A model generated the notes under the pieces. The model did not search any database, was not told the origin of the DNA, and saw nothing but the letters and a program-made list of their open reading frames with translations. The position numbers were made by a program, and so were the translations under genes. A stretch of DNA of 64,000 nucleotides from CAZJHD01 sp964545855. GTDB taxonomy: Bacteria; Planctomycetota; UBA1135; JACQFD01. Positions 51,314 to 61,000 of the stretch are shown here, one piece after another (positions within the stretch are counted from its first letter, which is position 1; the number at the start of each line of letters is the position of its first letter). The stretch covers positions 1 to 64,000 of the forward strand of contig CAZJHD010000011.1 in NCBI GenBank assembly GCA_964545855.1, read 5' to 3'.

Positions 51314-52618
51314 TCACGCCGACGGCGGAGGCGAGCCCTCGGGCGTCGCTCCCGGTGCGCGGGGCCCCTTTCGGCGGCGCTCGCGGAGGATCGTGATGGC
51401 CCGTCGCCAGAGCCTCCCCGAGAGGATCTGCGCGGTGACCGTGTCCTCGCGAGGATCGAAGTTCGCGGCGATGGCTCTCGCGATCGGACGCGCCGTGCGA
51501 CCGACGTAGCGCGCGTAGCCGATCTCCTTCACGGCGGCGAGCTGCGCGCGGTAGGGCCTCCAGCCCTGCTCCACCACGATGCGCGTCGCCACGTCGAGTC
51601 CCGCCGCGGCGGCCCGGCCCGCCATCCGCGCGCTCGAGACGGCTCCGATCGCGACCGCGTTCGAGACCTCGGCGATGCTGCGTCCCTCACGCTCGGAGAC
51701 CTCCTCCAGCTCCGCTGCGATCTCCCGGGCTTCCTTCTGGAGGCCCGTCCGTGACTCCTCGGAACGTCCGAGGTCTTCCCGCACGCGCGCGACGGTCCGT
51801 CGAAGCTCCGGCACGGAGAGCGGAGGCTTGTCGACGTCCGCGTGCAGCCCCGAGGAGGTGCGTTCGAGGACCGCCAGGAGCTGGTCGATCCCCTCGACGT
51901 TCTCCTCGCGCGAGAGCGCGCCGCGAGCCTTCAGCTCCCGGACCACTTCGTCGAGGTACCGCCTCGATCCCTGGGCGACATCGGAGACCGCCGCCAGGAT
52001 CCACAGGGGCGACACGTGGAACACGACGAGCGCCGCGGTGTCCACGACGGATCCGACGGCGAGCCGCGCGAACTCGTTGCTGGTCGCATCCGGGGATCCG
52101 CCTTGGACGCGCCCCACACCTTCCGCGAGGATCCGGAGCGACCGTTCCACGGCCGATTGCCAGAGGCGCGTCCGGCGCAGCAGGGGCGGCACGAGGACGT
52201 GCGTCAGCTCCCGCGTGGTCGCGCCCACGGTGCCGAGGACGCTGCGCAGGGATCGCTCCGGCAGGGAGAAGAGGTAGAACGCCTCGCGGGCCGCTCGCGC
52301 CGGGGCCTCGGCCGCACTCGACGCGTCCAGAACGAGGTGCCGGCACCCGTCGCATCGTTCGATCTCCAGAGCGTCCCGGCGCCTCTTCTCGAGAGGGTCG
52401 CCACAGATAGGGCAAGTACGCGAGCTGGCCCCCCCATGCGCCAGGCGAGCGACCCAGCGCCGTCCCTCCTCCGTGAGCGACGCCTCGGAGAGGCCGATCG
52501 CCGAGCAGGCGCTGCACCGCCACTCCATCGCACCGCCGACCGGGACCGACCGGCCGAGCTCCTCCAGGTCGTTCGCACAGATCGGACACGGGTGAAGGCG
52601 CGCGACGTCGCCGCTCAC
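51314..52618 (-). CDS. Zinc-ribbon protein with long helical C-terminus
   Basis: A 434-residue protein with two N-terminal zinc ribbons: CPIC...CSAC (about 10-38) and CPIC...CDGC (about 66-90). The rest is helical, with a weakly hydrophobic region (about 175-215, VVDTAALVVFHVSPLWILAA) and a charged stretch that is probably a coiled coil (about 275-330). Function unknown. The GTG at 52618 overlaps the stop of the MetH-activation-like gene (GTGA), so the two are translated together and may act together. Confidence 0.7.
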   Translation of the reverse strand: MSGDVARLHPCPICANDLEELGRSVPVGGAMEWRCSACSAIGLSEASLTEEGRRWVARLAHGGASSRTCPICGDPLEKRRRDALEIERCDGCRHLVLDASSAAEAPARAAREAFYLFSLPERSLRSVLGTVGATTRELTHVLVPPLLRRTRLWQSAVERSLRILAEGVGRVQGGSPDATSNEFARLAVGSVVDTAALVVFHVSPLWILAAVSDVAQGSRRYLDEVVRELKARGALSREENVEGIDQLLAVLERTSSGLHADVDKPPLSVPELRRTVARVREDLGRSEESRTGLQKEAREIAAELEEVSEREGRSIAEVSNAVAIGAVSSARMAGRAAAAGLDVATRIVVEQGWRPYRAQLAAVKEIGYARYVGRTARPIARAIAANFDPREDTVTAQILSGRLWRRAITILRERRRKGPRAPGATPEGSPPPSA

Positions 52619-53319
52619 GACGTCAGCTCCTCGATCGCGAGCGCCGGCAGCCGCCGATAGGCGCAGTTCGCCATGGCGCAGTACCGACATCCCAGCTCGG
52701 GGCTCGCCGCCGAGAGATGCCGGCCCAGGGGAATGCCGAAGGAAACCGTCTTGCGCGGCGTCATCACGCTCGCCTCGTTCAGCTCGATCCCGAGGGGCCG
52801 GTCTCCGAGTCGCGCGAAGAGAGCCTGCTGCTGCTCGATCGGCCACGCGTCGTAGCCCGGCGAGAGCCTGCGCCCGGAGACGAGCCCCCGCGACTCCGCC
52901 TCCTCGCAGACGCGCGCGTTCGCGTGCACCGCCGCCGCCTCCACGGCGGCCGAGCCGTAGGCGTCGAGCACGAGCGCGAGCGTCCACTCCCGAGCCTCCA
53001 CCAGCCGATCCGCGTGCTCCTCCAGGGCCGCGCCCGCCGTCGCGACGCCGAGCACCAGCGCGTCGGCCTTCGCGAAGATCGCGTCTCTCCCGAAGGCGCC
53101 GGGATCCGCGACCTCCCGGAGGAGGACCTCCGTGTGGAGGAGCGCACCGGCCAAGTCTCGCGCCGCCTGCAGGACTCCCATCATGGGCCGAGCGATCCGC
53201 GTGGTTCCCGGGCGATGGCCGAGCAGCCGGAGGACCTCCTCCTCGCGGGGCAGCTCCCCGATCTCGAATCGCTGCAGGGCTCCCGGGGGCGAGGAGCGGA
53301 TCGGATCGATGGTCGCCAT
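52615..53319 (-). CDS. Stand-alone MetH-activation-domain-like protein
   Basis: A 234-residue protein resembling the activation (SAM-binding) domain of cobalamin-dependent methionine synthase: VLDAYGSAAVEAAAVHAN, RRLSPGYDAWPIEQQQALF, and MTPRKTVSFGIPLG correspond to the domain's characteristic segments. No cobalamin- or folate-binding domain is attached. The C-terminus has CRYCAMANC (Cys211, 214, 219), a likely metal or Fe-S site found in some free-standing homologues. Probable role: reductive activation of a corrinoid protein. Coupled to the zinc-ribbon gene by GTGA. Confidence 0.82.
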   Translation of the reverse strand: MATIDPIRSSPPGALQRFEIGELPREEEVLRLLGHRPGTTRIARPMMGVLQAARDLAGALLHTEVLLREVADPGAFGRDAIFAKADALVLGVATAGAALEEHADRLVEAREWTLALVLDAYGSAAVEAAAVHANARVCEEAESRGLVSGRRLSPGYDAWPIEQQQALFARLGDRPLGIELNEASVMTPRKTVSFGIPLGRHLSAASPELGCRYCAMANCAYRRLPALAIEELTS

Positions 53320-53426
53320 GGCCTTCGACGCGCAGGCTACTCCTCGGGCTCCTCGATCGCGCTGCGAGACGGCGCCGAGCCGTACGGTCGTGGACCGGGG
53401 CGGGGCGGGGCGTCACGCTTCCGACG

Positions 53427-54032
53427 ATGGCTCGAACTTCTCCCGATCCCGCGCTCGTCGCGGCCTTCGTCGCCGCCGTCGTCGGGGACGCGCCCGCGAC
53501 GGCGCGCGCCCTGCGCCGAGGCTTCCGCTCGGGGCTCCCTCTCGCGCGCGCCACGGAGGCGATGCGCATGGTCCACCTCTTCGCGGGGTTCCCCCGAGCC
53601 CTCTCGGCGCTGGAGGCCCTCCGCGCCGCCCGCAGCCGGCGGTCGTCCGCGTCTTCCGTCGATCGTGCGAGGCCCGAGGCGGGACGGCGCGCCTTCGAGC
53701 GGATCTACGGGCTGCAGGCGGACCCGGTTCGGCGGCTGCTGCGCGATCTCGACCCCTGCGTGGCCCGGTGGATCCGCGACCACGCCTACGGTCGAGTGCT
53801 CTCTCGGCCCGGCCTACCGCTGCGAGACCGGGAGTGCCTGGCCGTCGCCGCCCTCGTCGCGACGCACCAGGAGAAGCAGCTCGTCTCCCATGTCCGAGGC
53901 GCGGAGCGGAGCGGCGCATCCGTCCGCGCGATCCTCGCGTGCGCACGGGCGGGCGCGCGGCGTCTGCCTCGGGCCTCGCGGGCTCGTCTCCTCGCGACCG
54001 TTGAGCGCTCTCTTTCGTCGAGCTCCGCCTGA
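53427..54032 (+). CDS. Carboxymuconolactone decarboxylase-like protein
   Basis: A 201-residue all-helical protein with the CMD/AhpD-like region in its second half: FERIYGLQADPVRRLLRDL, YGRVLSRPGLPLRDRECLAVAALVATHQEKQL. The C-x2-C pair of AhpD peroxidases is absent, so peroxidase activity is not expected. The N-terminal half looks like a second, degenerate copy of the same helices. Starts 107 bases from the divergent MetH-activation-like gene. Specific function unknown. Confidence 0.75.
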   Translation: MARTSPDPALVAAFVAAVVGDAPATARALRRGFRSGLPLARATEAMRMVHLFAGFPRALSALEALRAARSRRSSASSVDRARPEAGRRAFERIYGLQADPVRRLLRDLDPCVARWIRDHAYGRVLSRPGLPLRDRECLAVAALVATHQEKQLVSHVRGAERSGASVRAILACARAGARRLPRASRARLLATVERSLSSSSA

Positions 54033-54074
54033 AGCCTCGGGCGGACGGCGCAAAGCGAAAACCTTTCCGGTCGA

Positions 54075-54103
54075 TTGGGCCGCACACGAGGCCCCCGTAG
54101 GTT
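54075..54103 (+). promoter_or_regulatory. Candidate promoter of the prepilin operon
   Basis: TTGGGC (54075-54080), 17 bases, TAGGTT (54098-54103). The start point near 54110 precedes a GGGGAG ribosome-binding site (54120-54125) and ATG at 54134. Hexamers match only half the consensus positions, but position and spacing fit. Confidence 0.4.
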
Positions 54104-54133
54104 CTGGGCGTGTACGCACGGGGAGCTGCGGAA

Positions 54134-55042
54134 ATGGAGATGGAACACCGAATCGGCCACGACTTCTGTCGACGGGGCGGCGCGGGCCGAGCGCGAGCTC
54201 GCAGCCGGCCGCGAGCCGGCTTCTCGATCGTCGAGCTCCTGGTCTCGATCGCCGTGCTCTCCCTCGGCGTCGTCGCCGCCTACGCGGCCCAGCTGAGCGC
54301 GACGTCGCTCGGCGCGTCTGCCCGCGAGCAGGACGTCGCGACCTACGCCGCCAACTCCGCCATCGAGATGGTGACCGCTCGACCCTTCGCCGAGATGATC
54401 GATCCCGATCCGGTGCAGGGGACGATCGACACGGACGACCTGGCGGCCTTCCAGCCGCCCTACGATCCGCGTGGCTTCGCCGTGTACGGCGACGCGCCCC
54501 AGACCTATCCGGACGCGCCGACGAAGGACTACGTCACGCCCGATCCGGGCCTCTACGGCAAGGTCCTCGATTTCGGCGCCCGCATCTGGGAGCCGGTGCA
54601 GACCGACACGCTGAAGCTCGATCCCGCGACGGGAGTCGCCTACAAGCTCTACGCGATGGGGAGCCTGCAGCGCCCGAAGGTCCTCGTCTGGTTCGAGCCG
54701 CGGCCCACGAAGCTGAACGGCGGCACCGGCGCGAACGAGAGCAGCGTGCAGAAGGCGAACGCCCTCGGATACTCGAAGCTCATGCCGAAGCTCTCCGATC
54801 CGGGCGACGAGAACTCGGCGATGCCGACTTCGGTCGTGACGGCGATCGGCTGGTTCCCGGTTCGGTCGGATCACTCCGATCCAGAGCTCGTCGACTTCAA
54901 CCCGCTCCTGCTGTTCCTGCCGCCCGCAGACGATGGCGGCACCTTCACGGCAGCCGAGATCGCAACGCTCCGCCAGCGCCGCGACGACCTGAAGGAGCGG
55001 GGTCTCCGCATGATCGTGTCGCGCACCATGGTGAAGCAGTGA
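54134..55042 (+). CDS. PilV-like type IV prepilin
   Basis: A minor pilin/pseudopilin of 302 residues. The prepilin peptidase site is AGFSIVELLVSIAVL, with cleavage after Gly and Glu at position 5 of the mature protein, followed by a hydrophobic helix. The unusually long leader (about 28 residues, basic) ends at this Gly. The rest is a beta-rich globular part. The ATG at 54134 is preceded eight bases by GGGGAG. Its TGA overlaps the GTG of the next gene (GTGA). First gene of a PilV-PilW-PilX-type set. Confidence 0.8.
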   Translation: MEMEHRIGHDFCRRGGAGRARARSRPRAGFSIVELLVSIAVLSLGVVAAYAAQLSATSLGASAREQDVATYAANSAIEMVTARPFAEMIDPDPVQGTIDTDDLAAFQPPYDPRGFAVYGDAPQTYPDAPTKDYVTPDPGLYGKVLDFGARIWEPVQTDTLKLDPATGVAYKLYAMGSLQRPKVLVWFEPRPTKLNGGTGANESSVQKANALGYSKLMPKLSDPGDENSAMPTSVVTAIGWFPVRSDHSDPELVDFNPLLLFLPPADDGGTFTAAEIATLRQRRDDLKERGLRMIVSRTMVKQ

Positions 55043-55890
55043 AGCTCGCTCTCCGCTCCGCGCGACGGCTCGCTGGCACGGCCGCCGGCTTCTCGGTCGT
55101 CGAGGCCATGATCGTGGCGACCGTCTTCGTCCTGATCGCCATGTCGATCTACGGGACGCTCACGAGCCTCACGAAGCTGCAGGGGTCGACGGACTCCAAC
55201 GTGAAGCTCCAGATCGAAGGGCAGAAGGCCCTGAACGCGATCATCCGCGAGCTGCGCACCGCGGGCTTCTACCGGCCCAACCCGGATCAGACCCTGTCCC
55301 CCTACGGGACGGGCCTCTGGTCGACCGCACCGTGGGACGATCCGCACACGAGCTGGGACGTGCCGTACCTCTTCGCCGACGAAGGCGCTCCGGCCGGAGT
55401 CTTCGGTCCCCTCGCCCACGAGCCAGCGCAGCACTCGGCGCTCCCGACGGACGAGGAGTTCCAGGCCACGCGCGAGATGTGCTTCGTCCCGCTGCAGCCC
55501 ATCGTGAATCCGGCGGGCGCGGCCCCCGTGATCGCGTCCGTGAACTGGAGCGTGTCGGGTCTGGGCGCGCAGTCGGCCGTCGTCATGCCGATCCAATGGC
55601 AGCTCGTCTCCTACGAGCTGCACACGGCACCCAACGCCGACTACAACGAGCTCCGGCGCGTCACGCGCAGCGTGACGCAGGCCGGCGGGGCGAATGTGAT
55701 CGGACCGATCGTCTCGAGCACCGTGCTCGCGAACTTCGTCGAGGCCGCTCGCTTCGACACCGCTCAGACCGATGCATCGCTGACGCTCAACACGGTCAAG
55801 ATCACGATCTGGCTCCGCAAGAACGCACCATCGGGCTTGGTGATGAAGGCGAAGGTGACTTCGCGAGTGAAGCTCAGGAACAGCATCTGA
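55039..55890 (+). CDS. PilW-like type IV prepilin
   Basis: A minor pilin of 283 residues with prepilin motif AGFSVVEAMIVATVFVLIA near residues 15-33, a hydrophobic helix and a soluble C-terminal domain. The GTG at 55039 overlaps the preceding stop (GTGA). The next gene begins directly after its stop or 69 bases later. PilW-type proteins prime type IV pilus or type II-like pseudopilus assembly. No major pilin or assembly ATPase is in the window. Confidence 0.78.
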   Translation: MKLALRSARRLAGTAAGFSVVEAMIVATVFVLIAMSIYGTLTSLTKLQGSTDSNVKLQIEGQKALNAIIRELRTAGFYRPNPDQTLSPYGTGLWSTAPWDDPHTSWDVPYLFADEGAPAGVFGPLAHEPAQHSALPTDEEFQATREMCFVPLQPIVNPAGAAPVIASVNWSVSGLGAQSAVVMPIQWQLVSYELHTAPNADYNELRRVTRSVTQAGGANVIGPIVSSTVLANFVEAARFDTAQTDASLTLNTVKITIWLRKNAPSGLVMKAKVTSRVKLRNSI

Positions 55891-55959
55891 ATGTCGTCGA
55901 TTCGATCGGCGCGGGGAAACGCCGCTCGAGCGACCCAACGGGGACCGCAGGGAGAGATC

Positions 55960-57987
55960 ATGCAAGCGAACGTTCGTTCTCGACACGCGAAGGGCACTCG
56001 AACCGATCGGGGATCGGTCCTCGTGCTCTCGCTCGTCATCCTCATCGTCGTGGCCGGCTTCACGGCCGCCCTCCTGACGGTCGCCGTCTCGAGCCAAACG
56101 ACGGCGACCATCAACGCGAAACGGCTCACCGCCCAGGGCCTCGCCGAGGGCGCCGTGGAAGTCGGCAAGCAGTGGGTCCAGACGAGCTGGGCCAACCAAG
56201 CGACGGCGGCCATCCAGGCGAAGGCCGTGACGGATCCTTCGCAGCTGTCCAATGCCGCGGCCTGGACCAACGTCAGCGTCGGGGGCGAGACCGCGCGCTA
56301 CGCGCTGCTCTCGATCCCTCCGAACATGAATCCCGCGCCCCTCGCTGCCTCGCCGGTGCAGGTGACGCCCGACGGCCAGGGCTGGTGGGTCGACGGCACG
56401 GACGGCGTGCGCACCTTCCACTACCTCTACTCGGTCTACGGCCGCGCCGAGTACACACCCAAGCTGAGCGCGGGCGACTCGAAGTCGGTCGTCGCCGCCA
56501 TGTCGAAGGTCGTCGAGGCCCAGGTGACGCCGCTGTTCCAATACGCGGTGTTCTACAACTCCGATCTCGAGATCCTGCCCGGGCCGAACATGACGCTCAC
56601 GGGCAGGGTTCACTCGAACCGGGACATGTATCTCGGGACCGGTGCGACGCTCACCTTCGACACGGACTACGTCCGCGCCGTGGGCAAGATCTACCGCAAG
56701 AGGAAGAACGACGGCACTCCCTCGACGGGCGTGGTGCTGGTGAAGAACCTCGCCAACATGAACGACGGGAATCCCGCGAACGACTTCATGTTCCGCCTTC
56801 CGAACGGAGCCGTCGTTTCCTCGAAGATGTTCTCCAAGACCGAGATGGCCTCCCTGGGAGTCAACACTCCCTCGGGATTCGACTCGACCTTCGGCGGCTT
56901 CGATACCAACGCGAACGGCACGCTCACCGACACGGGCGACTGGAAGCCCTGGGGCACCCAGTCGATGAGCTTCTGGGGCGGCACGGTGCAGTCGAGCGAC
57001 ATGGACGTGCCGAAGGCGGAACCGCCGCAGCAGAACCTCTCGATCGACGCCTACGCGCTCACGCTGGGCGGCGACTTCGTCTCCGACGGCCTCGGCGGGT
57101 ACGTCCCGGTCGCAGCGGGCTCCGGGACCCACAAGAAGGGATTCTTCCACCAGAGCGCGGGTCTCGCGATCGTCAACGGTGTCCCCAAGACTCCCGACGG
57201 AACGAACGTCGCCGCATGCCTGCTGGCCGGGACGCTCAGCACCGCGTACGTCTACGACGCGCGCGAAGGCATGTCCGTCCCCCAGACGAAGATCGACGTC
57301 GAGAAGCTGAAGCTCAGCATGGAGCAGACGGGCCTCGGCGGCGCGGCACTCGCGGCGCAGAACGCCCTCAAGGGATCGTGGAACGGCCTCGTCTACGCGA
57401 CGCAGTCGAACGCCACACCGTCGGCCGTGAAGGGAATCCACCTCGTGAACGGCTCCGAGCTCCCGAACAGCCCAACGGGCGAGAAGATCGGCCTCACGGT
57501 GGCGACCGATCTCCCGATCTACATCCAGGGCGACTACAACACGAAGGTGAACGGCGTCGCGTCGCCCACGAACGACCCGGCCTATCGCAAGCCGGCGGCC
57601 GTCATCGCGGACGCCGTGAACCTGCTCTCCAACAACTGGACGGGATCGAAGTCGGCGGGAAGCTCGCTCCCGACGGCAGGCAACACGACGTTCAATACCG
57701 CGATGATCGCCGGCAACAGCGATTCGATCCCGGGCTCGCTCTACAACGGCGGACTCGAGAACCTTCCGCGCTTCCACGAGAACTGGTCCGGCAAGAATGC
57801 CGTGATCGCGGGATCCTTCGTGAATCTGTGGAAGTCGAAGATCGCCAAGAAGCCCTGGGTCTACGGCTCGCCCATCTACACGGCGCCGAACCGCATCTGG
57901 GACTTCGACTCCAACTACAAGAGCTACGCGAAGCTCCCGCCCTTCACGCCGCTCGCCGTCGACGTGACCGACGTGGTGACGCAGTAG
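55960..57987 (+). CDS. PilX-like surface-assembly protein
   Basis: A 675-residue protein with an N-terminal hydrophobic helix preceded by TDRGSVLVLSLVILIVVAGF, the PilX N-terminal pattern (no prepilin Gly-x4-Glu site), and then a long beta-rich region including a loop GWWVDGTDGVRTF and repeated Asn/Gly/Thr-rich strands up to the end. It is larger than ordinary PilX. The ATG at 55960 follows GGGAGAG; the ATG at 55891, directly after the pilW stop, is an alternative (698 residues). The role is probably a pilus-tip or export-linked component; it could instead be a large adhesin. Confidence 0.7.
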   Translation: MQANVRSRHAKGTRTDRGSVLVLSLVILIVVAGFTAALLTVAVSSQTTATINAKRLTAQGLAEGAVEVGKQWVQTSWANQATAAIQAKAVTDPSQLSNAAAWTNVSVGGETARYALLSIPPNMNPAPLAASPVQVTPDGQGWWVDGTDGVRTFHYLYSVYGRAEYTPKLSAGDSKSVVAAMSKVVEAQVTPLFQYAVFYNSDLEILPGPNMTLTGRVHSNRDMYLGTGATLTFDTDYVRAVGKIYRKRKNDGTPSTGVVLVKNLANMNDGNPANDFMFRLPNGAVVSSKMFSKTEMASLGVNTPSGFDSTFGGFDTNANGTLTDTGDWKPWGTQSMSFWGGTVQSSDMDVPKAEPPQQNLSIDAYALTLGGDFVSDGLGGYVPVAAGSGTHKKGFFHQSAGLAIVNGVPKTPDGTNVAACLLAGTLSTAYVYDAREGMSVPQTKIDVEKLKLSMEQTGLGGAALAAQNALKGSWNGLVYATQSNATPSAVKGIHLVNGSELPNSPTGEKIGLTVATDLPIYIQGDYNTKVNGVASPTNDPAYRKPAAVIADAVNLLSNNWTGSKSAGSSLPTAGNTTFNTAMIAGNSDSIPGSLYNGGLENLPRFHENWSGKNAVIAGSFVNLWKSKIAKKPWVYGSPIYTAPNRIWDFDSNYKSYAKLPPFTPLAVDVTDVVTQ

Positions 57988-57997
57988 CACCCATCCC

Positions 57998-58016
57998 GCC
58001 GGGTTCCCCACCCGGC
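57998..58016. terminator. Hairpin after the prepilin operon
   Basis: GCCGGGT-TCCCC-ACCCGGC: a perfect 7-bp stem and 5-base loop 10 bases past the stop of the PilX-like gene. No T-run. Confidence 0.45.
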
Positions 58017-58025
58017 ACCTTCTCG

Positions 58026-58059
58026 ACGGGCCGCGCGCCGGAAATGGTGCGCGGCCCGT
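58026..58059. terminator. Strong convergent hairpin
   Basis: ACGGGCCGCGC (58026-58036) pairs perfectly with GCGCGGCCCGT (58049-58059), 11 bp with a 12-base loop, midway between the PilX-like stop and the kinase stop. It can terminate both convergent operons. No uridine tract follows on either strand, as is common in GC-rich genomes. Confidence 0.55.
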
Positions 58060-58079
58060 TCCCGTTCCGCCCCCGATCG

Positions 58080-61000
58080 TCAGCGTGGAAGGGCGACCCC
58101 TTCGACGGAGAGCGAGCGCAGGAGGATCGCCCCGGTGCAGCGGAGTTCGCACGCATCGCCCGCGACCGCCGCGTCGAGGCTCGCCACGGCCGCCCCGTCC
58201 ACCCTCAGGACCGCGCTGCGTCCGTCTTCGGACACGTCGAGCGACAGATCGTGCGTTCCACCGCGCAGGAACCCCGAGGACCGACGGAAGCCCGGCTCCC
58301 AGTGGCGCGGCCAGGGCGCCAGGTCGAGCACCTCGGCGCCGCCGGAGATCAGCTGCGCCGACCAGGGGCCTCCGCCGGACGCACGGTGGATCGCGCCGGT
58401 GCGTCCGAAGGCCGTGAGACCGTGCACGAGCAGGGACACCGGGTCCGACTCGTAGGGAAGGCTCGACCGAGCCGTGAAGCGCACGGGACCGCGACCCATC
58501 GCCGGCAGCGGGAATCGGAGTGCGGGGGCGCGCCCGAGCCTCGACGCATCCTCCAGCGCCGCTCCCTCGCACTGGATCCCCGCCGCGGTGCGCCGCCAGC
58601 CCTTCGGCACCTCGAGTCCGCTCGGCCCCGGCCCCGCCGCCAGGTCGTAGTCGAGCCGGAGCCGCCCATCGGGAAGCTCCGACGCGCGCGCGCCGGGGAA
58701 GGCGCCCGCGAGCGCTCTCCTCCTCTGGTGCGCGCGCCAGAGGACCTCGAACTCCTCGATCTCGCGATCGAGATCCGCCACGCGCGGATCTCCGACGTCG
58801 AAGCCCACGGCCTCCGTGCGCACCCGCTCGTACTCCGCGCGCGCCTGCTCCATCTCGCCGATGCGCGTCAGCTCGCGCGCACGATCGAGCGTCGCGCGGT
58901 AGAGGCGCTCCCGCTCCGAGCCAGAGCCTTGGGAGAGCAGCCGGAGGGCGCTCACGTCGGACAGCGCGAACGCCGCGAGCTCGGCCTCGGACGCGGAGGC
59001 TTCCGGGTCGAGGCGCGCCGCGGCGAACCGGGCCTGCGCGCGATCGAGTTGCCCCTCGGCCATCCAGAGGAGGCCGAGCTCGAGCCGCGCGCGGGGCCCC
59101 GACTCGGCCGCGACGAGAGTCTCGATCTCCCCGAGCGCGAGCGCCGAGAAGCGGACCTCCGGGATCGCACCGTCCGCGAGCGTGCCGAGCCAGTCGTCCG
59201 CGAGGGACTCCGTCGAGACGAGACGGCCCGACGCGATCGCCCCCGATCGGAGCGAGAGGTTCACGCGCGTTCCCACGCGCCGCGCGAGCTCGCGGCCCGC
59301 GCGAGCCCGCAGCCCGGCCAGGGCGTCGGCGTACCCGATGCGTCGATCGAGCCTCGCGCGCACGGCCGCCAGCTCCGGACGCTCGCGCTCGCTGCGCCAG
59401 ACTTGCGAGGCGGTGACGTACTGCCGCTCCCGCATGCGCGCCCAAGTGCGCGCCTCGAGCACCTCGAACTCGCGCAGCGTGCGCTGCTCCTCGGCCTTGC
59501 GGTCGAGGGACGCGAGGGAGTCGTGCAGGTCCTTCGCGAGACCTCCCGGATCGGGAACGACTTCGAGGGGCCACTGCTGGCGCACGTAGCCCATCTCGCG
59601 GAAGACCGTCTCGGCCTCGTCGGCGAACTCGCTCGCCGTCGCCGAGCGCGTTCCCTCGGTGACGCCTCGACGCAGGAGCTCGAACTCCGCCTGGAGCCGC
59701 GCCGTGATCCGCCGCCCCCGCTCCGCCGCCTCCTGGAGGACGCGCGATCGGATCGACGCCAGCTCGCCCCGGATCCGCTCGGCGACGGAGTCGCGGGAGA
59801 TGTCCGGCAGCCTGCGCGGAGCGTCGCCCTGCGGAGTCATGAGCCGGCTCGGCGCGTCGGCGAGGCGCACGAGCGCGTCGGCGAATCGTCCCTCCTCCAC
59901 GTGCTGCTGCACGCGCGAAGACTCCTCCTCGAGGAATGCCGGGAGCATCGCGAGGATCGCGGCCTCGGCGGCGGCGACCTCCTGGCGCAGGTCGCGGCGC
60001 TTCGTGTCGAGATAGCGCTCGAAGCGGATCGCGAAGGGGCCCGGCAGGAGCTCGGCTCGACGGTCGAAGGCCTCGCGCACGCGGCGCGGAAACTCGGTCT
60101 CGAGCTGGGTCCATGCTTCGTCGAGCCGGCGCTCCGCGATCCCGGCCGCGAGATCCCGGTCGATCTCGCGCTCGAGACCGTCGAAGGCCGCGGAGATCGC
60201 CTCTCCGATCGTCGTCTGCAGCGCCGTCGCCCGCAGGCGCCCCGCGTCTTCGAAGGCGCCCGACGCCAGCAGGGCGTCGACCCGCGCCCATCGGTCCGCG
60301 AGCGCGGCCGGCGAGCCGTCCGCGTCCGTCTCGAGGCGCCCGAGCTCCTCGGCGGCGGCCCGCGCCGCCGGACTCGGTGCATTCGACCCGAAGAGGCCGA
60401 GGCCCGCGCCGGCGAGCAGGACGAGGGTGGCGACCACGACGAGCCCCGCGCCCGACGCGAGCCCGACGCGAAGCCGAAGGCGAGCGCGCGGATTCACGTC
60501 GAAGACGCTGACGGAGGGCCGTTCGTGGCGACGCACGCGCTCCAGGTCGCGAATGACTTCGTCGGGCGTCTGGTAGCGGCGGGCGGGATCCTTCGCCAGC
60601 AACCGCAGCAGGCAGAGCTCGAGGTTTCGGCTGAGGGGCACGTCGGCCGGCACCTGCGCGACGGACGACGCGTCGAGCACCTGCGAGAGCACGCCGCCCA
60701 CGGTCTCGGCGTCGAAGGGAGGCCGCCCCGTCGCGACGTGGAAGAGCGTGGCGCCGAGCGAGTAGAGGTCGCTCCGCGTGTCCGCCGTGACGGGATCGCG
60801 CGCCTGCTCGGGGCTCACGTAGTGCGGCGTGCCGAGGGTGGTGCCCTCCTTCGTGACGCTGGAGTCGTCCGGACGCCGCGCGAGCCCGAGGTCCGCGAGC
60901 TTCAGCGTGCCGTCCTTCGCGAGGAGGAGGTTGCCGGGCTTGATGTCCCGGTGGACGACGCCGAGCCGGTAGGCGTGGTCGAGCGCGCGAGCCACTTGGA

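Noticed and set aside
54871..60291. A minus-strand open frame of about 1800 codons
   Set aside because: It runs antisense through the prepilin genes and in another frame of the kinase gene. In GC-rich DNA such frames are common; the amino-acid composition is Arg/Gly/Ala-heavy with no domain, while the overlapping genes have clear motifs.
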